Both the position numbers and the translations under genes were made by a program. Below are positions 44,070 through 53,037 of a stretch of DNA of 64,000 nt, piece by piece. The first letter of the stretch is position 1. The number at the start of each line of letters is the position of its first letter. This stretch comes from Pseudomonas vranovensis DSM 16006. GTDB lineage: Bacteria; Pseudomonadota; Gammaproteobacteria; Pseudomonadales; Pseudomonadaceae. The DNA is taken from NCBI RefSeq assembly GCF_000425805.1, contig NZ_KE384457.1, forward strand, positions 1-64,000, given 5' to 3'. Under the pieces are notes generated by a model that was not told the origin of the DNA, did no database searches, and saw only the letters and a program-made list of their open reading frames with translations.

Positions 44070-44896
44070 TCGAACTTGGCCGCGGCTCCATCAGTAAAAT
44101 GTCGGCGCGTCTCGACGCGCCTGTGGTGCAGTACGCTTTTCGTCTGGGCGAGCAGGAAGTGCCGGTCAATCCCCTGATCGGCAAGACCCTGCGCCTGGAA
44201 TACCTCGGGGCCATCCATTGCACCCACTGCGGTCGCAAGACCAAGACCAGCTTCAGCCAGGGTTATTGCTACCCGTGCATGACCAAGCTGGCGCAGTGCG
44301 ATGTCTGCATCATGGCACCGGAAAAATGCCACTACGACCAGGGCACCTGCCGCGAACCCGGCTGGGGCGAGCAGTTCTGCATGACCGATCATGTGGTCTA
44401 CCTGGCAAACTCCTCGGGCATCAAGGTCGGCATCACCCGTGCCAGCCAGCTGCCTACCCGCTGGCTCGACCAGGGTGCCAGTCAGGCCCTGCCGATCGTG
44501 CGCGTTGCTACCCGCCAGCAGTCGGGACTGGTCGAAGACCTGTTTCGGAGCCAGGTGGCCGACCGCACCAACTGGCGAGCCTTGCTCAAAGGCGATGCCG
44601 AGGCGGTCGACCTGCTGGCGGTGCGCGCGCAACTGTTCGCCAGCTGCGCCGAAGGTCTCAGTGCCCTGCAGGGGCGTTTCGGCCTGCAGGCCATCCAGCC
44701 GCTCAACGACGGCGAAGTGCTGGAAATCCGCTACCCGGTCGAGGCCTATCCGAGCAAGATCGTCAGCTTCAACCTGGACAAGAATCCCGTGGCTGAAGGC
44801 ACGCTGCTGGGCATCAAGGGCCAGTACCTGATCTTCGACACCGGCGTGATCAACATCCGCAAGTACACGGCGTACCAGCTCGCCGTGCATCAGTAA
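44066..44896 (+). CDS. DUF2797 family zinc-ribbon protein
   Basis: A 276-aa protein. An N-terminal cluster of cysteines (HCTHCGRK, YCYPCMTK, QCDVC, about 48-80) looks like zinc ribbons. The C-terminal half contains VYLANSSGIKVGITR (about 110-124), a spaced Arg in PTRWLDQGA and a Glu in GLVEDLF, a pattern reminiscent of GIY-YIG domains. I use the TTG at 44066 overlapping the upstream stop; ATG 44099 is the alternative. The function is unknown. Confidence 0.82.
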   Translation: MIELGRGSISKMSARLDAPVVQYAFRLGEQEVPVNPLIGKTLRLEYLGAIHCTHCGRKTKTSFSQGYCYPCMTKLAQCDVCIMAPEKCHYDQGTCREPGWGEQFCMTDHVVYLANSSGIKVGITRASQLPTRWLDQGASQALPIVRVATRQQSGLVEDLFRSQVADRTNWRALLKGDAEAVDLLAVRAQLFASCAEGLSALQGRFGLQAIQPLNDGEVLEIRYPVEAYPSKIVSFNLDKNPVAEGTLLGIKGQYLIFDTGVINIRKYTAYQLAVHQ

Positions 44897-44908
44897 AAGG
44901 ACCGCCAC

Positions 44909-47566
44909 ATGCGTACCGAACAGCCGCAAGTGATCTACCTCAAGGACTATCAGGCGCCCGAGTACCTGATCGACGAGACGCACCTGACCTTTGAACTGTT
45001 CGAGGACCACAGCCTGGTCCACGCGCAGCTGGTCATGCGCCGCAACCCCGCCCGCGGTACCGGCTTGCCGCCGTTGGTACTGGATGGCCAGCAACTGGAA
45101 CTGTTGAGTGTGGCCCTGGATGACCAGGCCTTGAGCGCTGGCGACTACCAGCTCGATGACAGCCACCTGACGGTGCAGCCAAAGGCTGCGACCTTCACCC
45201 TCGACACCAGCGTGAAGATCCACCCCGAGAGCAACACTGCACTGGAAGGTCTGTACAAGTCCGGCAGCATGTTCTGCACCCAGTGCGAGGCCGAGGGCTT
45301 TCGCAAGATCACCTACTACCTCGACCGCCCGGATGTGATGAGCACGTTCACCACCACGGTGATCGCCGAACAGCATCGCTACCCGGTACTGCTGTCCAAC
45401 GGCAACCCGGTCGGCAGCGGTCCGCAGGACGATGGCCGGCATTGGGCGACCTGGGAAGACCCGTTCATGAAACCGGCCTACCTGTTCGCGCTGGTGGCCG
45501 GTGACCTGTGGTGCGTCGAAGACAAGTTCACCCGCCAGTCGGGTCGCGACGTGACCCTGCGCATCTATGTCGAGCCGGAAAACATCGACAAGTGCCAGCA
45601 CGCCATGACCAGCCTGAAAAAGTCCATGCGCTGGGACGAAGAAGTCTATGGCCGCGAATACGACCTCGACATCTTCATGATCGTGGCGGTCAACGACTTC
45701 AATATGGGCGCCATGGAAAACAAGGGCCTGAACATCTTCAACTCCAGTTGCGTTCTGGCCCGTGCCGAAACCGCCACCGACGCTGCCCACCAGCGGGTCG
45801 AGGCTGTGGTTGCCCACGAGTATTTCCACAACTGGTCGGGCAACCGCGTGACCTGCCGCGACTGGTTCCAGCTTTCGCTCAAGGAAGGCTTCACGGTGTT
45901 CCGTGACTCGGAGTTCAGCGCCGACATGAACTCGCGCACGGTCAAGCGCATCGAAGACGTTGCCTACCTGCGTACCCACCAGTTTGCCGAGGATGCCGGT
46001 CCGATGGCTCACGCGGTACGCCCGGACAGCTTCATCGAGATTTCCAACTTCTACACCTTGACCGTCTACGAGAAAGGTTCGGAAGTGGTACGCATGGTCC
46101 GCACGCTGCTGGGCGCCGAAGGTTTCCGCAAAGGCAGCGACCTGTATTTCGAGCGTCATGACGGCCAGGCCGTGACCTGCGACGACTTCATCAAGGCCAT
46201 GGAAGATGCCAACGGCGTCGACCTGACCCAGTTCAAGCGCTGGTACAGCCAGGCGGGTACGCCGCGCCTCGCGGTAAGCGAGGCGTACGACAGCGCGGCC
46301 CAGACCTACAGCCTGACTTTCCGCCAGAGCTGCCCGGCCACCCCGGACAAGGTCGAGAAAAAGCCGTTTGTGATTCCGGTCGAACTGGGCCTGCTCGACG
46401 CCCAGGGCAACGACATCGCCCTGCGCCTGCAAGGCGAAGCGACGGCGGCGGGTACCTCGCGCGTGCTGCAGGTGACCGAGGCCGAGCAGACCTTCACCTT
46501 CGTCGATGTTGCGGCCAAGCCGCTGCCGTCACTGCTGCGTGGCTTCAGCGCGCCGGTCAAACTCAGCTTCCCGTATGATCGCGACCAGTTGATGTTCCTG
46601 ATGCAACACGACAGTGATGGCTTCAATCGTTGGGAAGCCGGGCAACAATTGTCGGTACAGGTGCTCCAGGAGCTGATCGTCCAGCACCAGCAGGGTAGCG
46701 CCCTGGTGCTCGACCAGCGCCTGGTCACCGCGTTGGGTGCAGTGCTGGCCAATGAGCAGCTCGATCAGGCCATGGTTGCCGAGATGCTCTCGCTGCCGAG
46801 CGAAGCCTATCTCACCGAAATCAGCGAAGTGGCCGATGTCGATGCCATCCACGCCGCCCGCGAGTTCGCCCGCAAGCAGATCGCCGACCAGTTGTTCGAT
46901 GCCCTCGATGCTCGCTACCAGGCCAACCGCGGCATATCGCGAGGCACCGAGTACGTGGCCGAAGCCGAGCATTTTGCCCGCCGCAGCCTGCAGAACATCG
47001 CCTTGTCGTACCTGATGCTCAGCGGCAAGGCCGAGGTGCTGACCGCGACGCTGGAGCAGTTCGACGCCTGTGACAACATGACCGAGCGTCTGACCGCGCT
47101 GGCCGTGCTGGTCAACTCGCCGTTCGAAGCCGAACGGGCCAAGGCGCTGGACGTCTTTGCCGAGAACTTCAAGGACAATCCGCTGGTCATGGACCAGTGG
47201 TTCAGCGTGCAGGCCGCCAGCACCCTCCCGGGTGGTCTGGTACGGGTCAAGGCGCTGATGCAGCATCCAGCGTTCACGATGAAGAATCCGAACAAGGTCC
47301 GTGCCCTGGTCGGCGCCTTTGCCGGCCAGAACCTGGTCAACTTCCATGCGGCAGACGGCTCTGGCTATCGCTTCCTGGCGGACCTGGTGATCGAGCTCAA
47401 TGCCCTCAACCCGCAGATCGCCTCGCGCCAGCTGGCGCCGCTGACTCGCTGGCGCAAGTACGACAGTGCTCGCCAGGCCCTGATGAAGGGCGAGCTGGAG
47501 CGCATTCTGGCGTCCGGTTCGCTGTCCAGCGATGTCTATGAAGTTGTAAGCAAAAGCCTGGCCTGA
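44909..47566 (+). CDS. pepN: Aminopeptidase N
   Basis: A cytosolic M1 zinc aminopeptidase of 885 aa that removes N-terminal residues from peptides. The exopeptidase motif GAMENKGLNIFN (about 268-279) and zinc site HEYFHNWSGNR (about 305-315) followed by the second Glu in LKEGFTVFRD are intact. Downstream are the C-terminal immunoglobulin-like and helical domains. It starts 12 bp after the DUF2797 gene with AAAAGGA upstream. Confidence 0.97.
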   Translation: MRTEQPQVIYLKDYQAPEYLIDETHLTFELFEDHSLVHAQLVMRRNPARGTGLPPLVLDGQQLELLSVALDDQALSAGDYQLDDSHLTVQPKAATFTLDTSVKIHPESNTALEGLYKSGSMFCTQCEAEGFRKITYYLDRPDVMSTFTTTVIAEQHRYPVLLSNGNPVGSGPQDDGRHWATWEDPFMKPAYLFALVAGDLWCVEDKFTRQSGRDVTLRIYVEPENIDKCQHAMTSLKKSMRWDEEVYGREYDLDIFMIVAVNDFNMGAMENKGLNIFNSSCVLARAETATDAAHQRVEAVVAHEYFHNWSGNRVTCRDWFQLSLKEGFTVFRDSEFSADMNSRTVKRIEDVAYLRTHQFAEDAGPMAHAVRPDSFIEISNFYTLTVYEKGSEVVRMVRTLLGAEGFRKGSDLYFERHDGQAVTCDDFIKAMEDANGVDLTQFKRWYSQAGTPRLAVSEAYDSAAQTYSLTFRQSCPATPDKVEKKPFVIPVELGLLDAQGNDIALRLQGEATAAGTSRVLQVTEAEQTFTFVDVAAKPLPSLLRGFSAPVKLSFPYDRDQLMFLMQHDSDGFNRWEAGQQLSVQVLQELIVQHQQGSALVLDQRLVTALGAVLANEQLDQAMVAEMLSLPSEAYLTEISEVADVDAIHAAREFARKQIADQLFDALDARYQANRGISRGTEYVAEAEHFARRSLQNIALSYLMLSGKAEVLTATLEQFDACDNMTERLTALAVLVNSPFEAERAKALDVFAENFKDNPLVMDQWFSVQAASTLPGGLVRVKALMQHPAFTMKNPNKVRALVGAFAGQNLVNFHAADGSGYRFLADLVIELNALNPQIASRQLAPLTRWRKYDSARQALMKGELERILASGSLSSDVYEVVSKSLA

Positions 47567-47573
47567 TGCACTC

Positions 47574-47628
47574 ATCGCGGGGCAATCCCGCTCCTGCAAG
47601 CCCTGTAGGAGCGGGCTTGCCCCGCGAT
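47574..47628. repeat. REP palindrome pair, copy 2
   Basis: ATCGCGGGGCAATCCCGCTC faces GAGCGGGCTTGCCCCGCGAT, eight bases after the pepN stop codon. Same family as the copies at 10293, 51241 and 53040. Confidence 0.92.
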
Positions 47629-47785
47629 GCATTTCCTGCTTAACAAAAGATAACGTCCCGTTCGTTGTCAGCCCTTCGCAAACCCCGATAGGATGGCTCC
47701 CAGCTATTGCGGGGCTCTGGAACACGGTTTTTGGCAGTACCTGCAAATAGATTGACCCAAATAACAATAATCGGGGGACAGATCT

Positions 47786-48832
47786 ATGACCGAGCCTTAT
47801 TTGGCAGGTACCGGCGGCGCTTTGCGCGCACGCCCATGGGCATTGGCCGCCAGCGGGTTGCTGGTGATGGCAATGGGAATGTGGGCCAGTACGGTGGAGG
47901 CGTCTGCTTCCGAACCGAAGGTCTACTCCACCGAATCGGCCAAGGCCGAAAAGAGCCTGTTGCTTGACGTGACCCAAGCCGGCCCACGCCTGATCGCTGT
48001 CGGCGATCGCGGCCATATTCTCTTCTCCGATGACCAGGGCAAGTCCTGGACCCAGTCCAAGGTGCCGACCCGGCAACTGCTCACCGCCGTTTATTTTGTC
48101 GACGACAAGCACGGCTGGGCGGTCGGCCATGACGCACAGATCCTCGCCAGCAGCGATGGTGGTGTGACCTGGACCAAACAATTCGAAGACCTCAAGCGTG
48201 AAGCGCCGTTGCTGGATGTCTGGTTCAAGGACGCCCAGCATGGCTTTGCCGTGGGCGCCTACGGTGCGCTGCTGGAGACCACCGACGGTGGCCAGCAGTG
48301 GAACGAGGTCGGTGAACGTCTGGACAACGAAGACCAGTTGCACCTCAACGGTATCGCTGCAGTCAAGGACGCAGGCCTGTTCATCGTTGGCGAACAGGGC
48401 AGCATGTTCCGTTCCAGCGACGACGGCCAGACCTGGCAGAAGCTCGAAGGTCCCTATGAGGGCTCGCTGTTCGGCGTGATCGGCACCGCCCAGTCACGCA
48501 CGCTGCTGGCCTATGGGCTGCGTGGCAACCTCTACCGCTCCACCGATTTTGGCGACAGCTGGCAGCAAGTCGAACTGAAAGCCGCGCGCGGGGCCCTCGA
48601 ATTTGGCCTGGCAAGCGCTACGCTTCTCGATGATGGCAACCTGGTATTGGTCGGTAATGGCGGCACCGTCCTGCGCAGCAGCGACGACGGCCAGACCTTC
48701 AGCGTCTTCAACCGCGCTGACCGCATCGCCCTGGCGGGTGTCAGCGGTCGTAACGGCGAAGGCCTGATCCTTGTCGGCCAGGGTGGCGTGCACCTGGCTT
48801 CGGCCCAGGGCGCCGAAGGAGTGCAGCCATGA
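47786..48832 (+). CDS. Exported YCF48/BNR-repeat beta-propeller protein
   Basis: A 348-aa protein with an N-terminal hydrophobic export segment (about 15-38) and repeated blades of the form SSDDGQTW / STDFGDSW / DQGKSW (about six), the YCF48 photosynthesis-assembly-like propeller found in many non-photosynthetic bacteria. The start has GGGGGA upstream. It overlaps the RND gene by four bases. Such proteins often pair with MMPL-type RND exporters; the propeller may act as a periplasmic partner, which is inference. Confidence 0.88.
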   Translation: MTEPYLAGTGGALRARPWALAASGLLVMAMGMWASTVEASASEPKVYSTESAKAEKSLLLDVTQAGPRLIAVGDRGHILFSDDQGKSWTQSKVPTRQLLTAVYFVDDKHGWAVGHDAQILASSDGGVTWTKQFEDLKREAPLLDVWFKDAQHGFAVGAYGALLETTDGGQQWNEVGERLDNEDQLHLNGIAAVKDAGLFIVGEQGSMFRSSDDGQTWQKLEGPYEGSLFGVIGTAQSRTLLAYGLRGNLYRSTDFGDSWQQVELKAARGALEFGLASATLLDDGNLVLVGNGGTVLRSSDDGQTFSVFNRADRIALAGVSGRNGEGLILVGQGGVHLASAQGAEGVQP

Positions 48833-51234
48833 CCAGTCAGGAGCAGTTCAACATGAACCAGCAGCAACACCATCAGGACAAGGCGACGCTCCTTGAGCGC
48901 CTGATCTTCAACAACCGCCCGGTGGTGATTCTTATCTGCCTGCTGGTCAGTGTGTTCCTGTTCTGGCAGGCCACGCAGATTCGTCCATCGACCAGTTTCG
49001 AGAAAATGATCCCGCTCGAGCATCCCTTCATCGAGAAGATGCTCGAACACCGTAACGACCTGGCCAACCTCGGCAACACCGTGCGCATCTCGGTCGAGGC
49101 TACCGATGGCGATATCTTCAGCAAGGAGTACATGGAGACCCTGCGTCAGATCCACGACGAGGTCTTCTATATTCCCGGTGTCGACCGTTCCGGGCTGAAG
49201 TCGCTGTGGAGCCCCAGCGTTCGCTGGACCGAAGTGACCGAAGAGGGCTTCGCCGGCGGCGAGGTCATCCCCAACACCTACGACGGTTCGGCCGACAGCC
49301 TCGACCTGTTGCGCAACAACGTGCTCAAGTCGGGCCAGGTCGGGCGCCTGGTGGCCAACAACTTCAAGTCGAGCATCATCGATGTGCCGCTGCTGGAGTC
49401 CTATCCAGACCCGCAGGACCAGGGCAAGCTGATCAAGCTCGATTACCAGCAGTTCTCCCACCAGCTTGAAGAAAAGATCCGCGACAAGTTCCAGGCCCAG
49501 AACCCCAATGTGAAGGTACACATCGTCGGTTTTGCCAAGAAGGTCGGTGACCTGATCGATGGCTTGATCATGGTGGTGATGTTCTTCGGTATCGCCCTGG
49601 TGATCACCTGGGTGCTGTTGTACTGGTTCACCTGGTGCATTCGCAGCACCATCGCGGTGCTGATCACCACCCTGGTGGCAGTGGTCTGGCAGCTGGGGCT
49701 GATGCACGCGGTAGGGTTCGGACTCGATCCGTATTCGATGCTGGTGCCGTTCCTGATCTTCGCCATCGGTATTTCCCATGGTGTGCAGAAGATCAACGGT
49801 ATTGCCCTGCAATCGAGCGATGCCGACAACGCGCTGACCGCCGCACGGCGAACATTCCGCCAGCTGTTCCTACCGGGGATGATCGCCATTCTGGCCGACG
49901 CCGTGGGCTTCATCACCCTGTTGATCATCGACATCGGTGTGATCCGCGAGCTGGCCATCGGCGCGTCCATCGGTGTTGCGGTGATCGTGTTCACCAACCT
50001 GATCCTGCTGCCGGTGGCGATCTCCTATGTCGGCATCAGCAAGAAAGCCATCGAGCGCAGCAAGAAGGACGCAACTCGCGAACACCCGTTCTGGCGCCTG
50101 CTGTCCAACTTCGCCAGCGCCAAGGTGGCGCCGGTGTCCATCGTCCTGGCCTTGCTGGCTTTCGGTGGCGGCCTCTGGTACAGCCAGAATCTGAAGATCG
50201 GCGACCTCGACCAGGGGGCGCCGGAGCTGCGCCCGGACTCGCGCTACAACAAGGACAACAGCTTCATCATCGACAATTACTCGACCAGCTCCGACGTGTT
50301 GGTAGTGATGGTCAAGACGCCGTCGGAAGGCTGCTCGGTGTATTCCACCATGGCGCCGATAGACGAGCTGATGTGGAAGATGGAGAACACCCCGGGCGTG
50401 CAGTCGGCCATCTCGCTGGTGACGGTGTCCAAGCAGATGATCAAGGGCATGAACGAGGGCAACCTGAAATGGGAAAGCCTGTCGCGCAACCCGGACGTGC
50501 TCAACAGCTCCATTGCCCGTGCCGACGGCCTGTACAACGCCGACTGTTCGCTGGCACCGGTGCTGGTGTTCCTCAACGACCACAAGGCCGAGACCCTGGA
50601 CCGTGCGGTCAATGCGGTGAAAGAGTTTGCCGACACCCACAACAAGGACGGTCTGGAGTTCCTGCTGGCCGCGGGTAACGCCGGGATCGAGGCGGCCACC
50701 AACGAAGTGATCAAGTCGGCCGAGCTGACCATCCTGATCCTGGTGTACATCTGCGTGGCGGTGATGTGCATGATCACCTTCCGCTCGTTCGCGGCGACCT
50801 TGTGTATTGTCCTGCCCCTGGTACTGACCTCGGTGCTGGGCAACGCCCTGATGGCCTTCATGGGCATTGGCGTGAAGGTGGCGACCTTGCCGGTGGTGGC
50901 GCTGGGCGTGGGTATTGGTGTGGACTACGGTATCTACATCTACAGCCGCCTGGAGAGCTTCCTGCGTGCTGGCCTGCCGTTGCAGGAAGCCTACTACCAG
51001 ACGCTCAAGTCCACCGGCAAGGCCGTGCTGTTCACCGGCCTGTGCCTGGCCATCGGTGTATGCACCTGGATCTTCTCGGCCATCAAGTTCCAGGCCGACA
51101 TGGGCCTGATGCTGACCTTCATGCTGCTGTGGAACATGTTCGGTGCGCTGTGGCTGCTGCCGGCGCTGGCACGGTTCCTCATCAAGCCGGAGAAAATGGC
51201 GGGTCAGGAGAGCAAGTCGATTTTTGCTCACTGA
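48829..51234 (+). CDS. RND/MMPL superfamily transporter
   Basis: An 801-aa inner-membrane exporter with helix 1 at about 30-50, a periplasmic loop (about 55-230), a block of helices (about 245-400) with a sterol-sensing-like core, a second loop (about 430-620), and a second helix block (about 625-790). It belongs to the MMPL/hopanoid-type group rather than the AcrB type, which is over 1000 aa. Likely cargo is a lipid or hydrophobic molecule. The usual DUF1302 and DUF1329 neighbours of this pair are not present here. Confidence 0.88.
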   Translation: MTSQEQFNMNQQQHHQDKATLLERLIFNNRPVVILICLLVSVFLFWQATQIRPSTSFEKMIPLEHPFIEKMLEHRNDLANLGNTVRISVEATDGDIFSKEYMETLRQIHDEVFYIPGVDRSGLKSLWSPSVRWTEVTEEGFAGGEVIPNTYDGSADSLDLLRNNVLKSGQVGRLVANNFKSSIIDVPLLESYPDPQDQGKLIKLDYQQFSHQLEEKIRDKFQAQNPNVKVHIVGFAKKVGDLIDGLIMVVMFFGIALVITWVLLYWFTWCIRSTIAVLITTLVAVVWQLGLMHAVGFGLDPYSMLVPFLIFAIGISHGVQKINGIALQSSDADNALTAARRTFRQLFLPGMIAILADAVGFITLLIIDIGVIRELAIGASIGVAVIVFTNLILLPVAISYVGISKKAIERSKKDATREHPFWRLLSNFASAKVAPVSIVLALLAFGGGLWYSQNLKIGDLDQGAPELRPDSRYNKDNSFIIDNYSTSSDVLVVMVKTPSEGCSVYSTMAPIDELMWKMENTPGVQSAISLVTVSKQMIKGMNEGNLKWESLSRNPDVLNSSIARADGLYNADCSLAPVLVFLNDHKAETLDRAVNAVKEFADTHNKDGLEFLLAAGNAGIEAATNEVIKSAELTILILVYICVAVMCMITFRSFAATLCIVLPLVLTSVLGNALMAFMGIGVKVATLPVVALGVGIGVDYGIYIYSRLESFLRAGLPLQEAYYQTLKSTGKAVLFTGLCLAIGVCTWIFSAIKFQADMGLMLTFMLLWNMFGALWLLPALARFLIKPEKMAGQESKSIFAH

Positions 51235-51240
51235 GTGATA

Positions 51241-51295
51241 GCGCGGGGCAAGCCCGCTCCTGCAGGGAACTGCAGGAGCGGGCTTGCCCCGCGAT
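51241..51295. repeat. REP palindrome pair, copy 3
   Basis: CGCGGGGCAAGCCCGCTCCT faces AGGAGCGGGCTTGCCCCGCG with a GCAGGGAACTGC centre, six bases after the RND gene stop. The arms are almost perfectly complementary, so the RNA would form a very stable hairpin. Confidence 0.93.
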
Positions 51296-51340
51296 GCTTT
51301 CAGGTATCATGCCGCTTTACCCCTCGATGATACCCACGCA

Positions 51341-51631
51341 ATGACAACCCTTTCCCAAGCCCTGCAAACCTGCGACATGCTCCTGGTCGACGGCTTGCAC
51401 GCCTTTGACTTCACCTTCGACGACACCGGCCTGCACATCGAAAGCATGGATGGCCGTGCCCTGAAGAAGTGGTCCTTCACCCCTGAGCAGATCGCCGCCG
51501 CCCGTGCCGACGGCCAGGACTGGCTGATCGCTGCCGACGCCAGCGAGCATCGACTAGTCTGTATGAGTGCCTTTCGCGCACCGGACGAGGATGACGATGA
51601 AACGCCAGCTGACGACCCTGCTGATCGCTAG
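51341..51631 (+). CDS. Small acidic conserved protein (DUF5629-like)
   Basis: A 96-aa protein starting MTTLSQALQTCDMLLVDGLH with a very acidic C-terminus (EDDDETPADD). It resembles small Pseudomonas proteins of the DUF5629 family; that recognition is tentative and the function is unknown. It has no export signal. Its last 35 bases overlap the start of the lactonase gene in another frame. Confidence 0.7.
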   Translation: MTTLSQALQTCDMLLVDGLHAFDFTFDDTGLHIESMDGRALKKWSFTPEQIAAARADGQDWLIAADASEHRLVCMSAFRAPDEDDDETPADDPADR

Positions 51632-52736
51632 TGCCATGAGTGTATGTGCCACCGCCCACAGCGCGCAGTTGCTGGTGGGCAGCTACACCGATGGTGCCAG
51701 TGAGGGGTTGTACCGTTATGCCTTCAGCAGCGTCAGTGGCCTGATCGGCGAAACGCCGTTGCAGGTGCTCAAAAGCGAAAACCCTTCCTGGTTGGCCCTG
51801 TCGGTGGACAAGCGCCTGCTGTTCGCGGTCAACGAGAACGGTGATGGCAAGGGCCAGGCCAGCAGTTTTTCCGTCAGCGCCAAAGACGGCACCCTGAAGC
51901 CATTGAGCCAGGTCAGCAGCGCCGGCGACGAGCCAACCCACGCCAGCCTCAGTCACGACCAACGCTACCTGTTCGTCGCCAACTACGGCGTGCAGCCCAC
52001 GCCTGGCGGCAGCCTGAGCGTGCTGCCAGTGGACAAGGCCGGCAAGTTGCAGGCGTCGGTACAGCAGGACCGCCACAAGGCCAGCGGCGCCAATCCGCAG
52101 CGCCAGGCCGGGCCGCATGTACACTCGGTGGTGTCGTCCCCCGACGGGCATTTTGTCTTCGCCAGCGACCTGGGCGCCGACAAGGTGTTCATCTACCGCT
52201 ACGACGGGGCCAGCCCCAAGCATCCGCTGAGCCCGGCCGAACCGCCTTCGGTTGACCTGCCGCCCGGCAGCGGGCCGCGTCACCTGGCGTTCAGCAGCGA
52301 TGGCAAACAGGCCTACCTGACACTGGAGATGAGCGCCCAGGTGGTGGTCTTCGAACACAACGACGGCAAACTGACCGAACGCCAGCGCCTGCCATTGACC
52401 GAGCAGAGCGATGCCGCCGCGAAGGCGGCGGGTGCCTTGCACCTGTCGGCCGACGGGCGATTCCTGTACGTCAGCAACCGTGGTACGGCCAACGAGATTG
52501 TGGTGTTCGCCGTGGATGACGACAGCGGCAAACTGATGAAGGTGCAACAGCGCGGCGTGGAGGGCGACCACCCCCGCGAGTTCACCCTCGACCCGTCGGG
52601 CAAGTTCCTGTTGGTGGCCAACCAGAAGAGCAACGAGATCGTGGTGATCCGCCGCGACCCACGCAGCGGCATGCTCGGTGAAACCGTACAGAAACTGCCC
52701 CAGGCTGCGCCGTCCGACCTGAAGTTTGTCGACTGA
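51597..52736 (+). CDS. Exported lactonase-family beta-propeller protein
   Basis: A 379-aa protein with a signal peptide (about 1-22, MKRQLTTLLIASAMSVCATA) and a seven-bladed propeller of the lactonase/6-phosphogluconolactonase (Pgl-type) family; HASLSHDQRYLFVANY, GPRHLAFSSDGKQAYLT and GKFLLVANQKSNEIVV are blade motifs. The signal peptide argues against a cytosolic pentose-phosphate role. GAGG six bases before the ATG at 51597 supports this start, which overlaps the upstream gene. Confidence 0.87.
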   Translation: MKRQLTTLLIASAMSVCATAHSAQLLVGSYTDGASEGLYRYAFSSVSGLIGETPLQVLKSENPSWLALSVDKRLLFAVNENGDGKGQASSFSVSAKDGTLKPLSQVSSAGDEPTHASLSHDQRYLFVANYGVQPTPGGSLSVLPVDKAGKLQASVQQDRHKASGANPQRQAGPHVHSVVSSPDGHFVFASDLGADKVFIYRYDGASPKHPLSPAEPPSVDLPPGSGPRHLAFSSDGKQAYLTLEMSAQVVVFEHNDGKLTERQRLPLTEQSDAAAKAAGALHLSADGRFLYVSNRGTANEIVVFAVDDDSGKLMKVQQRGVEGDHPREFTLDPSGKFLLVANQKSNEIVVIRRDPRSGMLGETVQKLPQAAPSDLKFVD

Positions 52737-52857
52737 CTATCAACCGCCTTGATAATGGCTACTGCTGCAATGAATTTCTGTGCGCCGCATCAGCGGCGTA
52801 AGTTTGGACCAAGGCCCGAGACGGCCACTTCAAACCACAGACTTCGAGGTCCGCGCC

Positions 52858-53037
52858 ATGAGCTTCAACATCTTCCCGGTCATCGCCGCTTCTGCCATTT
52901 CTGCTTCGGTTGTACTGCCTGCCCACGCTCAGGTTGAAATCAGCGAGCGCACATCCTCCACTCCCAGCTACACCCAGAAGTACCTGCAGCAAAGTGCTCA
53001 CTTCTATGCGGCGCTGGACCCTAAGTCGCAGCATTGA
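52858..53037 (+). CDS. Putative small secreted protein, 59 aa
   Basis: MSFNIFPVIAASAISASVVL forms a signal peptide with a clear AHA-QVEI cleavage site, leaving about 34 residues rich in Ser, Thr, Tyr and Gln (SERTSSTPSYTQKYLQQSAH). A REP palindrome follows directly. I recognise no domain. The signal peptide and clean start make it a credible gene. Confidence 0.62.
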   Translation: MSFNIFPVIAASAISASVVLPAHAQVEISERTSSTPSYTQKYLQQSAHFYAALDPKSQH

